Part shown: piece by piece, positions 10,646 to 23,549 of the stretch
Numbering within the stretch: position 1 is the first letter of the stretch
Layout of the letters: each line of letters opens with the position of its first letter
Assembly (NCBI GenBank): GCA_013076295.1
Contig: RQOL01000660.1
Coordinates: 4,030,001 to 4,094,000, forward strand
Source of the DNA: Sanderia malayensis
Lineage: Eukaryota; Cnidaria; Scyphozoa; Semaeostomeae; Pelagiidae
Reading direction: 5' to 3'
Length of the DNA stretch: 64,000 nt
Program-made: the position numbers and the translations under genes
The notes under the pieces: generated by a model
The model's input: the letters and a program-made list of their open reading frames with translations, nothing else
The model's database searches: none
Told to the model about the DNA's origin: nothing

Positions 10646-13600
10646 CTATGCAATATTCAAGACAGTCCTTTGGTAATGAAAAACATTGCTACGATACGAA
10701 CGAGGGTATTTAATAATGCAAACTCGGAAAGGGGTGGTTGGGGGGACGTTCTTGAACTAGGGGACGTTCTTGCCATGTCAAAGCCTTTTGAGTGGACAGT
10801 TTTTAAACCCTGTTCGATTTTTCAAAACTATATTTAGCTTGCGTGTGCATCAATCTAAATAAACTAATGAAAATATATCTTTTTCAAAATTTACTTACCC
10901 CAACTAATGCAGATAGGCGTAAGGTCAGGCAACAGGGAGATTCCAACGATCGAAATTGGGCCTAAGAGAAAACGACACATACAGTGTTCAGCAAATTTAA
11001 CAACATAAATTGCAAGGTGCCAATTCTCAGATGTCACTGGTATTGAGTAACATTAACAGTTATAAACATCACTAATTCAAAATAAAATAGTCCTCACTTC
11101 TGACATGTTCTTCTCGACTCTACTTAGTTAGGCCAAACTTGATGAAAAGCATTGCCGGAAAGGTAAGTAAATTGATGCGACATTGTCACAGAACAAGTTG
11201 AGTTGTGGCTTGGAAAATATCCTACATGCACACACACATGTATAAATCAGGTATTAAAAATCACATATGCTTAATTAAACTATATATCTATAGTTATCTA
11301 AGACAAAATAAATATAAATATATGTATTAAATTTGTGTACAACGGAATCCCGTTATAAAAAATTCCTGCAATAACAGAACAGCATTTCTCTCCTTTCACA
11401 GTACAATATATTCTCAGTTTAACGAGCTTTCAGTATGCAATAAAAAACCGCATAGAAGAGCCTACTTTTACAAGAACTTTTAGGCTAAAATTTATTCTCA
11501 CAACGATAGAAGAAACAATGGCCTATTGTGTTTAAACAACAGACTTGATGTGATGTGTGGATTTTTTTACCCTTACTGCATTTATACCCAACAAGGCTCA
11601 TTACATCACGACTTCGATATAAATCAGAATTAAAACATTTGATATAATCTAGCAGCTACAATTATCCATGACGCACCGCCCATGAAGCACCGACTGTTTG
11701 CGATAGTAATGCCTTCCTTGATATAAACGCCCAAATATATAAAACATGATAGAAATGATAATAGTAATCATAGTACTCTTCTTCTGATATTAATATTTAC
11801 ATCTTATTAGGAGTAGAAATCTAGAAATTAATCTCTCATAATCTGGGTTAGTGTTAATTTTATTTTAAAACATATATAAACGATTGGGAGAATTGAATAG
11901 AAAAGTGTCGTACCAAAGTGATACTATAACGACAGATGAGATACCTCGAAATATCGTGGCTTGGGACATTGTTTAATAATGTTTGTTGGTTGTGCTTCTA
12001 ACTCAGCGCCATTGCTCTATTCTCCACAAGTTCAATTTGCTGCAATAATAATAAGAATACCAATGTTTACACATGAACACATGAAGTGCTGTTATCAGTG
12101 AGGACCCTGCAGATTCAGGGCCCTCATTGATACAAAACGTCGATACCAAACGTCGATACAAAACGTCGACACAAGGTACAAAACGTCAAAGACTTCATAA
12201 ATTAGCAAGCACATCTTCCTTTCAAGAGTTCTAGGAATATTTCCAATGTAAATATAAGTTACTTAACATTACAATATGTTTCAGAATATTATTGTATATT
12301 ATGCTGGGAGATTGTATCGCACTTAACAGTGTATGTTTATTAATTAAGAAAGGAGGCAACAAAATCAACGAGTTAATGAAACGCATTTTACTTCCTTTTC
12401 CCCTCCCACCCCCGTTCTAACCCCCTCTTCTCTCCCCCACCCCTTTCATCTCTCTCTTCCTTATTATACTTTGTGCTATACTACTTTACCCTGTATTCAC
12501 CATGTATCAAATTACATCAATAGCTTATTTTATGTCATAAATGAATCAATTGAGAATTTGCAAAGTCTTACCCTCAATCTTAATGAATTAGACGCACCAC
12601 GAACCCTTTGTGCTCGAGTTGATTTGCTAAAACAAACAAAACACAACTAAATTATGCTAAGATCAGACAGCTTAGTTCGTCATACGCAGGTGCTAGCTGC
12701 ATTGAAACTTCAGTAAAACCCCAGAGCCTCAAAGGGACAGATGAAAATGGTCCGAGACAACGAATGCTCCAGTTATCCAAGGGTTAGAAAGTACCAGCAA
12801 AACTTCCAAAAGGGACACAAATAACTTCGAGTTATTTGAGGTTCGAGTCATCGCGATTTGACTGTAAACAGATAATGCGACGGGCGTATAAATCAACTTA
12901 CCTATAAGCCCCATTAACTTCGTTAGAACCGGTGGAATCACTGGGAATATTATGTTTCATGTTCACTTGATCATCTTTATACTGCACAGGCGCAGGAGTA
13001 GACACGATGGACAACCCGATGCTGCTATTACTGTCTTGCTTAGTATATCTGGTTAAGTTAGTACAGGCGTGACTTGGGAGAATAGGACCGTGCGGAGGAC
13101 TTGTAATTTCCGAATAACTCAGTCTCTGGTTTAGCGGTTCGATACTTTCAATGCTGAGAGGAAAGGCAATCTGTTGATGCGTCATTGGCCTACACTGTTG
13201 ATTCTGATTCTGATTAAACTGCAGTTGTTTTCCAATTCGGTTGACATCCAGCTCAATCCCGCGGGAAATCGCAGATATCTCTTGCTCGACAGCATTTCGC
13301 GCGGTAAACGACGATTTGCGGCCGCCGCCCAATTTAGGCCTGTTCAACGAAGGTGAGTAATTCATCCCGAATGGCAATACAGTCGTAGTGCGATTCCTAT
13401 GGCAAATGTTTTGTGAGCCATTTAGATCATTAGCGGAATGGTTCACCCGTTCGCTGCCCACTGCTACTGGAGTGATTATGGGATTTAGGCCGACCCCTGG
13501 TGATGCGTGCTGTTGCGAGAGAAAACGGCCTAAATAAGAACGTATTGTTGCATTGTTCGAGGTGCTCAATGGTCGTTGGGGCTTGAACACTTGAGCACCA

Positions 13601-16600
13601 ATGCTTTGCGAATCCTCTTTTGGCTTCTGGGTATCAGGCTAAAAAAGCAGACAAATATCAATCACAAACTAATCAGGCCTAATCAAACTAATCTGTTTTC
13701 GGATAGAGGGTTAATCCAAAAAGGGTTCTAATCAAAATCAAATCATTGCGGTAAATTAACAATGGAAATTGGGCGAACAAATTAATGGATCTTGAAGATT
13801 ATTAGAGTTTATCAGATCGAGGTTAAATTAGATTATTTCCAATTGAAATCAAATCGAGACCAACAAGATAATTATTTAATTGCTCTGGGCCCTCCACTAT
13901 AAGAATAGCTCGGTACAGTGATATTCTACGGTACGAGAAATCAGGGAATTACCTTCGCATTTCTATTGTTTGGTCTTGACACAATCCCAGAATCGTGCAA
14001 TAGACGATAGATTTGTTCAGCGACGCCAAGACTTCGAACTAAATTGTCCCTCTGCAACATGCCACTTAATCTTTCCAATTCTTCTTCTTCATCAATTGGC
14101 ATGGGTTTCGCAGAGTCAAAGCATTTCTCCACATTCGCTTGTTGTCTCTAAGAACAAATTTCAGGAAGAGGTGGTTTATAAATTGAAAAAAGTTTAGGAA
14201 AATGGAAGTTTATGAAGTTTTTGTAAAACCAAGCGTATCGAAATCAACAATGATTTTTTTATAGAGTTGGTTTAGCTTTATGTAGTTGAATGTTCCAAAA
14301 TTCCAAAAACACATATGCCTTTCTTTTCCTTTCGTCCAGTGCAATGTGAAAAAAAGTAGAATTAATACAATCTTGAAGACGAAAGGAACCTTTCCTGTAC
14401 CCACTCTCCATATTATGAATCGAAAGAAAAGCTCCATGGATGAAAACTTACATTAAATTTACTTGGAACACGCCAGCTCTTCCTTTTTCTTGCTTGACGC
14501 GGACTTTCTGGTCTCATCCCGTCAATGCAAATTTTCTTGCCGCAATTTTTCTTCCTCATAAACTCAATCTCTAGGCCCTTCTGCTTGATCTCTTCCCGTT
14601 GTATGCGCGCGCATTCCGACCTGGCCTTGGACGCCGCGGTTTCTTGGAACAGCGAACAGCTATTTTCGAAGTACATCACATACTTCTCTTCGCAATTGTT
14701 CTGCGGGTATATGCGTCTGCAAAAGAGATAATGCATAAAAATATCACCTCACTCCCCCTGGTTCATCTGTCTTGCTCATTAGTAAACACAAAGAAATTAT
14801 ATGTTTCCGGGGGTATGACAGTGTTTGGAGACCGCTTCAAGTTATTGTGGATGACCATACACGAAGTAGCTACGCGTAAAACAAGTTGCAACCAATAGAG
14901 ATAACGTTGACTAGCTCGAAATGCCCCTGACAACTGAACTTGCAGAGTTAAGCAACCAAAGTGCAACTGCATCTCAACTTGCGTTTATCCATCATTGTAA
15001 AGCTACTATCAACAAATCGTACAAGGCTTCCTTATGCACGCTTTCAATCAAAGGATTGTCCTCTCACGTAAACAAACCACTTTTTGATGAGATTTCTACA
15101 TATCATAAAAACTCAAGAGTAGCGGAATAAATAGAACGAACCTGAAATTTCCGATATGTTTATCTTCGTATCTGGTTAAAGCTTCAAGATCATTAGCATT
15201 GGTAGGATCAAGTTCAGATCTGTAATAAAAGAAAACACTTTTACACCATCCACTTCAAGCCACCAACTTAGCGTTGGATATTTATAAGTCCAAGCAAATC
15301 TGTTAATGCTATGTTAAAACGTTAAGCTGACGGCATTAATTTTCCACCTTACAGTACAACGAGCTAAAAATCCTGTCCTCTGAATTTGACCTGGATTCAA
15401 AAGAAGCCCCTTCTAATATACGAGCTTATGGGCAAAAGAAACTAAACATATGGTCAAAGCAGAGCTCTCGTCTTTACGATATCTGGATAAAACACAATAG
15501 TTGACAAAAGTCCTGGAGCAATTATGACTTCTGCACTGTGAAAACAAGGGTTTGGTCTGCGTTTGGTAATAACATAGGGGTTTGGTAAAAATACAACACT
15601 TGAAATAAATTGATACCAACGAGAAAATAAAGAGTGCAGGGAGATTGCATTCTTATCACACGTTTTTAAATGTCCAGAGCTTTTGCTCCATACTTTGCTT
15701 CTGCATAGCAAAGTATGTTTTGAAATACATGTAAAGTGTATTTCAAAATACATGTAAGTGTACTTTCAGTTGAGCCCTGATAATTCAAAAACCCAAGGGA
15801 GGGCAGGGGATTAACCAACTCATACGTGCAATTATACAAATATAAATAAACATGTTATACACACCTTTGTTCCTTTGCTTTTGGTTTCTGCAACAGTCGT
15901 TCTCTGACTTTTCTCTTCTCTTCCTCTATGCATTTCTTTCTATCGCAGAGGGTGAAGTTGACGAGACGTAGCGTGTCATAAACCAATGCGTCCTTGATCT
16001 CCCTGTCCAATCGTGAATCGGTGGAGAAACTGGGAGAATGGTTCACCTGAAACAAACGGACCGCGAAACAAGTTAATACACAGATTTTAATATGATTGGC
16101 TCGTGAGATCGAGGCTTCACAGATATACAGTGAAGCCTCGACCTCACGAGCCAATCATACAACGAGCTGCAAAGTACAAAGAACTCGACACTTTATCATT
16201 GGAACGGCTTGATCGAAGCTTTCAATTAAATTATAATCTATCTATAATGCGCAGTTCATCTTGAACCAACAAACCCACAACGTAGTAATCTCCGCGGCAT
16301 AAGGAATTAAACATCTGGGCCCCCTTGAGCTGCTAAATACAGTGTAATTTAGCCTTTGTTGTTAGACCGATGAGACGCTGCGTGTGTAGCTTCCTCCATA
16401 AAAGGTTTTTTAATTGGCATACAGGAAAAGAGGACCCAGGACCCTAATGCTACACCCAATCCTAACTGATACACCAGACACTGTCAGTAGCATTACGTCA
16501 TACATGCTCATGCGCAGCAGTCTACATATGGCACTGCGCATGCACGCCCACCTTTAGGGCACTCTAGCAATAACCCTAACCCTAACCTTAACCCTAACTG

Positions 16601-19600
16601 ATACACAAGACACTGTCAGTACTATTACGTGCGCAGTAGCCTATATATGGCACTGCGCATACACGCCCACCTTTAGGGCACTCTAGCCCTAGCCCTAACC
16701 CTAACTGATACACCATACACTGTCAGTAGTATTACGTCATGCATTCTCCTGCGCAGTAGCCTATATATGGCACTGCGCATACACACCCACCTTTAGGGCA
16801 CTCTAGCCCTAACCCTAACCCTAACCCTAACTGATGTAGTGCTACGTCATGCATACTCCTGCCCAGTAGCCTATATATGGTACTGCGCATACACGCCCAC
16901 CATAGAACATTTAAATTACAAATTGATTAAAATACAAAGTAGATGCTCTCGTCAGGTTTTGAACCAGTGGTCTCGAGCTTAGCGTGGAGGAAAGTTATCG
17001 GTAGTCCACAGCAGCCCCTACCAGCAGAGGAGAAGATGATAAGGCCAAAGGAATCAACGCACCAGACAAATAGTCATCCTTCACCCGTTGATATTAGTCA
17101 TCTACCATTACGTTCTGCATACATGCATCATGCCACATTTGAAATTGGCCGGCACAGCAAATCATTAGGTTATCGAATTAAAGTATGCGCTTGACATACG
17201 ACAGAAGCAAGCTATGGCCACCTCCGGGCACGCAATTGAATCCTTGATAATCGTACAACGCCAAAGAATTTCTAGCTTCGCAAAAACGAAAAATCTCGAT
17301 GTATAATGAGCCTGTCATATCATAAATTTCCCAGCACAGAAAGCAAAATATTCGAATAGAAAAATAATCGACTTTTCGTTTAGCAAACTCCCTCTATATC
17401 CAATCCGAAACACAAAACTCTGGTTCGATCATTACTCTCTTTAAAACATGTCAGAAAAACTTTCACAGTAGCTTCAGTTAGTAGGACACAGTCAATACTG
17501 CAAATTCAAATCAACATCAAATGTTTTACCAATAACGCACCTCTAACACCCAAGGCTTGAGTTTTCGATCCAGCAAAATGTCAAAGCCAAGAATCTCGAA
17601 ACATCCACTGCCTCTGTTGTGATTCGGAAAACACGTTCTGTAGTTGTGTTTCAAAATCGGATGAGCTGTTATCAATGTCTTGATGATGACATCCTAGAAT
17701 CGCAACAAAAGTCAGTCAAATACGAAACCATGTCTTTTATATACCGTAATGCTTCGATTAAGCGCCCCGTTCTTTTGAACGCCCCCCCTCGAATAAAGGT
17801 CTCCCTATTTTAAACTTTTTCAATAAACGCCCCCTCGAATAGACGCCCCCTTCTAGAGGGGCGTGTATTCGAAACACACATAACCAAAGCTGCTCCATTA
17901 CGGTAACAGAAAATGACATGATTAGCAGTTAGAAGTTAGCAAATACACGATATAGCTAGTATTTTGCTAATTGTTTCAAGAGGAAACAATTTTTACTGAC
18001 TGCTTTTCTAACAAGAACAGTCCTGACATTATGAGATAATGAAGCAGACAAGTTACTTCCAGAATCTTGTTGGAAAGATAGATTGAGTCTCGCTTTACCC
18101 CCGGGATGAGGCTATGACGCATGCGCTCTTCGATTATGAAGTCTAGAATAGAATTGCGCACGCGTAATAGCACCATCGAGGGCTAATCCGAAACGACACT
18201 CAACGTGTCTCTCCAACAACACAATAAAATCGACATACATCAATTCTACCCCAGATCTCTTCAAGGTTGTAACCATTTTCAGCAAACCATTTATTTAATA
18301 TCGAAATCCGCCTGTAACGAAACACAAAAATTAAAGAAATCGAAACTTAATCAACGCTGAAGCTAAAAGGAACAACGTTCTTCTGGTTGTCCAGGTTTTT
18401 GGCAAATACAATCACGGTATACCGATGTATCGATACACGAACAACAAACGTGTGAAATTATCACCTTTTGCTCCCAGTTTCTTCGTCACGAATAAAATCT
18501 TCGCTTGCTTTGTTGATGGAATAATTTGTAAGATGAAGGAAGACATTTTCCTGAAACAGTTATGAATACAAATGAGTACAAACATAGGTTTCTTAGAGCA
18601 CGTTGTGGAAACTGTGTAAATTACAGCCTGCAGCTAACAAATGTTGTCCCCCACAAACCCTAGGTGTCCCAGGACTTTTGTCCTGTTGTATATACCTGAG
18701 ACCTTGTCAGATGGATAAATAGTAGTCGCATTGGTTAAATTCATGTATACAATGAATACGGGTGAAAACATAACTGACCAGGTTGCTATTTTGCGGGTCT
18801 GCATACTTGACGGTGGCGAATCGGACGAGGCCATCTTGAAATACGAAAATTCGCAACGGGTCGCATGACGTCACAACCGCGTAAATCCGAAGATCGAACT
18901 TAAAGCCATCGATAAGAAATGGTTTCGACACATATTGCTGACATATGACATCTTCACCAGGCTTGACATCTTGCTGAGAAAACAAAGGACAAATATTGGA
19001 AACAGCGTGGATAAAAGAAATTTCAACTTCATACATAGTGTTATAGAAAAGGTGGACCTGTTTCAAGCCTATTTCGCATGGAGGATACTGCAGGGGAACT
19101 TCGCAGAAAGAAAAACGCGAATGTCTGAGAAAAAATAATGAATACCTCCAAAATTACTGCAAGCATTACAAATCTTTGGTTATGTTTTTGCAATTATGCA
19201 AGTTAAATTATGCATCAATGCATTAATATGAGTATGCATTAATTATGCAAGATTTGTGTGAGGTGCTTATCAGAGAAGGTTATAAAAGAGGAGACAGCAA
19301 TGATTTAATTTGCTAATGGGAATCAGGGTGCCTTAACAAGGAGGCACACCAACCAGGAAGCATTTATTGGAGACAGTCAATTGCCTTAAGGCTCAATTTA
19401 AGGTTACTGGGATACAAGGCTTTAAGATTGTAGCAAGTGCCTTTTGAGCGCACATTTTAAAGAATGGTGCACTGCAGAAATTGCTTTAGCTGCTTCAAGA
19501 TAAATTGAGTAGTCTAATTGGGGAATAAAAGTGTGGTTAATCAAGTACCTTTGGATTTCTTGTTAGAAATATACCCCTTCCCTGACTTCCACTGTCTGGT

Positions 19601-21252
19601 TTAACAATGTAGGTTTTGTTCTTCTTCTGTCGACTATGTGATAAAAAATCACCATAGCTAAAGGGAAAAGAAATCAGTTGATCACAAATAATTGAAAATT
19701 CTTACACTTAGTTATTCCTACATTTCATATATCTCAAGAAGGTTCCACAATGCATCCAATTCAAAGCAAGTTGACGACAAAAACTAAAAATAAAGTTAAA
19801 CATACTCTGCTGGCAAGCACCATGTTTGGGGGAAAATTGCGTATTCTTTTGGGAACTGTTTCCAAAGACGATTCATATTTCTTGCCAATGAATCTTTTCT
19901 GCATATTTCACTCATGCCAGGAAAGTGGTTAATTTTCTATGAAAGCAAACATGAGGACTTGACTTACAGGTGATATGAGGTGAAAATGTGGTCAGATAAG
20001 AGGTGTGGTCAGATTGAGAGAAAGGACCAGGGTCACATTACTTGGATTAGGCTTGAGCTAATCAGTGGTCCCTCTATGCTTAGCACAACCAATTCCTTTC
20101 AAAGTTTGTAATATGCATATTTACTTTCCCATCAATGGAATAATTTATACCTTTGCTCAACCTCATAGTAGATGTAATGATAAAGAGCATGTTACAGGGC
20201 AAATAGAAAAAATATTTTCTGTTAGGACACAGATTTGGCAAATGTATGACACTCATTTATGGATGGACACAATTTAAGATTATGATGCCAGCCTCGTTTT
20301 GATAGCAGCCTCAGTTTGGTGATGTTCAGAGACTTGGGGAATTAATCAAACAGTTGCTGAGTTTTATAACCTGATATTTTTTCATGTCCATCACTCTTTC
20401 CAGGCTGACTGAAGAATCTGTCCAAAACAGTACAAAGTCCTCATCATCTGATACTTCACGAAAACCAAACTTCTTTGTTGCTCTTCTGACTAGAAAATGA
20501 AACAAAAAATGAATAAATTTAAGAAACAATCATAATATTGTCTTCCCTTTTCAATCACGAAAAACTTCCTCTTTCAAAAGTAAACTTAAAATTGGGAGTC
20601 CAGTTACGCTGTGTATTTATATAGTTTTCATAGATTGAATCTCACACCATCTGAGCAAGCAGTAATTTTTTCAAGTTTCTAAAACTTACCACATTCATAT
20701 TTGCAATTGGTCAAATTGACATTCATACTGAAAGAAAATATAAAATAAAATACACACATTCCATTTTGATTTTACTTCCTTAATCTTTTAATTCAGCAGA
20801 TTATGTGCAGAATTAGAAGTCATTTAATGACGAATTATTTACCAATTTACAACCGGAGTTTCAATGCAATGCTGGTCTTTATTTGTTAGATGGGGTGGGT
20901 AGATAATGGAGATGGGTAGATCTAAAAAATGCCTAAATAACGTCAAAAAGGGTAGGTATGGGCGAGCTCTAGAAGGATGCAAACCAAATAACCAAACCTA
21001 CCGTTTTCTCCTCCGTTTTATTTTAGGCTTTGCAGGTTTCAAGTTAGTTTTCTCCGGTGCATTTTGCGTGGTAATTGTTTCATGGCGCTCCACGTGAATA
21101 AGGTCTTCCCGTGACGCCTTAGCGCTTGTTAACTCGCTTTCATTTTCACCTTCATCCGCAACAGCACCATCGCTGTCGCTATTATTATCGTCATCCTCAG
21201 TGTCCGTAGACGCTACTTCCCTCTCCTCCTCATCAGCCATAATCTCTCTCAT
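10646..21252 (-). CDS. TTLL6: Tubulin polyglutamylase, TTLL6/TTLL13-like
   Basis: An ATP-grasp ligase that adds glutamate side chains to tubulin, typically in axonemes and centrioles. Sixteen exons join in phase: 21252-21002, 20727-20690, 20489-20371, 19936-19806, 19657-19549, 18973-18779, 18550-18465, 18311-18239, 17693-17541, 16046-15865, 15219-15142, 14716-14452, 14147-13953, 13638-12902, 12626-12572, 10961-10899. A last exon 10756-10646 is tentative; with it the protein has 946 residues. Residues 1-83 are acidic, then basic. The conserved core includes VNLTNCKYE, the [14 protein letters not shown] segment, [12 protein letters not shown] (ATP-binding, near 199), a GFKFDLRIY segment, HLTNYSINK, and [10 protein letters not shown] with [13 protein letters not shown] basic region follows the core, then a long low-complexity Ser/Asn-rich tail. 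The order matches human TTLL6 and TTLL13; the two cannot be separated here. A second in-frame ATG at 21240 has a stronger context. Confidence 0.9.
12705..12868. repeat. Possible MITE in a TTLL intron
   Basis: The stretch ends in a GTTCGAGTCATCGCGATTTG-type sequence next to ACTGTA. It contains repeated CGAGTTATT and AAGGGACA words, like TIR-bearing pogo-type elements elsewhere in the window. The left inverted end is weak. Confidence 0.3.
16091..16159. repeat. Near-perfect 30-base palindrome just upstream of a TTLL splice acceptor
   Basis: The arms at 16091-16120 and 16130-16159 are almost exact reverse complements (one mismatch) around a loop of about 9 bases. The element lies 45 bases upstream, in transcript direction, of the exon at 16046-15865, where the branch site would be expected. 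Confidence 0.8.
16452..16908. repeat. Satellite of about 110-130 base units containing telomere-type CCCTAA runs
   Basis: Four direct repeats share the words CTGATACACCAGACACTGTC, CAGTAGCCTATATATGGCAC, GCGCATACACGCCCACC and TTTAGGGCACTCTAGC. The junctions between units are made of two to four CCTAACC-type hexamers, which match the TTAGGG telomere motif of animals. The array lies inside a TTLL intron (between the exons at 17541 and 16046). Confidence 0.85.
17750..17880. repeat. Dispersed GCGCCCC/ATAAACGCC repeat
   Basis: Words such as TTCGATTAAGCGCCCC, CCCCTCGAATAAA and ATAAACGCCCCCTCGAATA alternate in a self-similar fashion. Shorter relatives occur near 51296, 58555 and 61395. It looks like a degraded MITE lying in a TTLL intron. 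Confidence 0.4.
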
Positions 21253-23549
21253 GCCAGGGAGGTTTTCTACATCACATCTCCTTTTTACACAGCTTTGTGA
21301 TATTATAAAACGAGGATGTTGGTCAATTCACACGCCTTCATTTTCATCCTCCATTATGTAAACAGAATTAAGCAAAGAGCAGTGTTAGGTTCGTACGAGG
21401 ACATGTTTCCTAGCAACGATGATTATATCTATCCCCAGGCTTCCTTTCTTCCTCGACAATCAACTGTGATAATTGGACAATGAGAAAGATAGTTGAAAGA
21501 AAAAATAATTTTATATAACAAAGGCGTTTTTCTTCCCAACTGGTTTATAGATTAAAAATTCAAGCAATTGATAGCACAGGTTAGAGACTGCTAAACAATG
21601 CATTTCTTTACATTGTAACTACTCACGTAACCTTTCTTCATTTTACTCAAGATAAAAACTCACTCTGCTATTGACTTGATCCAGGTTGGACACGTTTTCT
21701 ACCCCACCCCCCTCTCACAAACCCCACCCACCATAACACCATACTCCTATCTTGAATAAACAACCCCTTTTATTGTTTCAACAACAAGCACCCAAAAATT
21801 AGTGCAACGTTTTTGCTTTTTACCACAATGTCACTCATCTTTTCTCCATGTACTTCTTCACTTCTTAGGTGTCTGTTTCTTTTAGCCATTGCAATCTCAC
21901 TTCACAGCACTACCTTTATTTCTTCCTTTACCCAGGTTGTTTCTAATTTTCTGTCATCGCTTTAACCGCTTATTATTCCATTTTCACATCAGAAGTGCCA
22001 TGTCAGCTAAATGATAACCCTTTAAGCTACATCAAAATTGGGTAGCAAAATAAGCGATTGTCCAAAGAAAAACAACAATTTTAACTGATCTGATTGCAAT
22101 ATCAATTTAACACAACGTATTTCGCTGATCACAGCAAACTTTACAGACTATTGCAGAAACGCCCAGGCGCCTACCGAAATGATGTCCTCCAAATAAGTGA
22201 TGGTGTACATACCCTGAAGTCAATACGATTTGTACTGGAGGAGCATGAGTTGATTAAACAGTTCTGCAATATCTAAAAGACGTGGACGAAACTTGGACAA
22301 AACAAACGAATAATATTTACATAAAATTTGTAAATTTTTACAGTTTGGCCCCCGGCTTATGGCCTTCATTATGACATATAAAACCCCGAGTATAGGCTGA
22401 GAGACAAATATAAGCCGAGGGCCAAAATATAAGCCGAGGGCCAAAATAACGCTTCGTAAGCGCGAAATTGACCGTGCCTTGAATAATTACCTTAAACGAA
22501 CAACTTGAAACAGAGCCAAGCAAGAAATTGATTGAGTAAAACAAAATAGCAAACTCGAGAAAGATAACCACCTCAGGCGAGAGGATTTAGACCTCCAAAT
22601 TCAAATATTTACATAGTGCGGGGGATAAAAGCTTTTTACAGCGAATTTTACCATTCCCTTATTAGCTCTGACGTAGAACTCGAGTATTACTCAATCGTAA
22701 AGGCGCAAAGTAAATAACATAACAAGTGATAAAAATATAAAACTCTATTAGCATATATTCAAAAATTGAAGGCAACGTATGCGATTGGCCAAAGATTGGA
22801 CCTGCCGTTGTAACAATTGAGTCGGACGTTAGCTGGTCCAATGTAACAGCAAACATGAATTGGACTAAGGTTACAGAACAAAACAACACATAACAAAGCT
22901 ACAATAAAATATCAAGAAGGGCGAAGAAGAAAAAGAAAGCTGCAATTATGTTCCATGCATCGAAACTTGATATATAGAACAAGGGGGTCACTTATGTCCA
23001 AATTTCACTGCCCCCGGATGATATATAACTTTGTACGATTCACCAATAAATTATAAAGCCAAAAAAGGGGGTGATCAACATTAAGTTGGCGGCATGGGGG
23101 TATGGCGTGCATGAGAAAAACCACGTGTACCAAAACACACGATTTTCCCCATGCATGCCATACCACGAATGGAAAATACTATTTTACAAAAAAACAAAAA
23201 TTCGAACAAAACAATGCGAAAACAAAAATACCAACTCCACATGATCAAATATGATGGGTAACCATTCAAGGTTGGACATTTATCATCCAAATTTGAAAAA
23301 CAGTAGAATACAAGTCAGTCGGACCTTTAAGGCAACACAAATACCTTGCTTTATGGAGAGCCACTCAAAGCAAAGCTAAATCATGCCAGTTCAACGAACA
23401 GGCCGCTCAGTCATTTGATGAATGAACTCCTTGTACGACGAGATTCCACTGTTCTTTCAACAACAATAACTTAATTCAGTTGCATATCAGTTTCATAGAA
23501 AAAACGTATTTACATATATCTGCATGAACTATATACAGCACCCAGTGGC
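21253..23549. other. Intergenic region between TTLL and RYK
   Basis: No exon could be supported on either strand. The right part of 21253-21500 should contain the TTLL promoter. Around 22330-22450 there is a repeat with words such as ATATAAGCCGAGGGCCAAAA (direct doubled copy), which looks like a MITE end. Near 23100-23160 a GCATGGGG/CCCCATGC inverted pair spans about 60 bases. No polyadenylation signal for RYK could be fixed. Confidence 0.5.
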
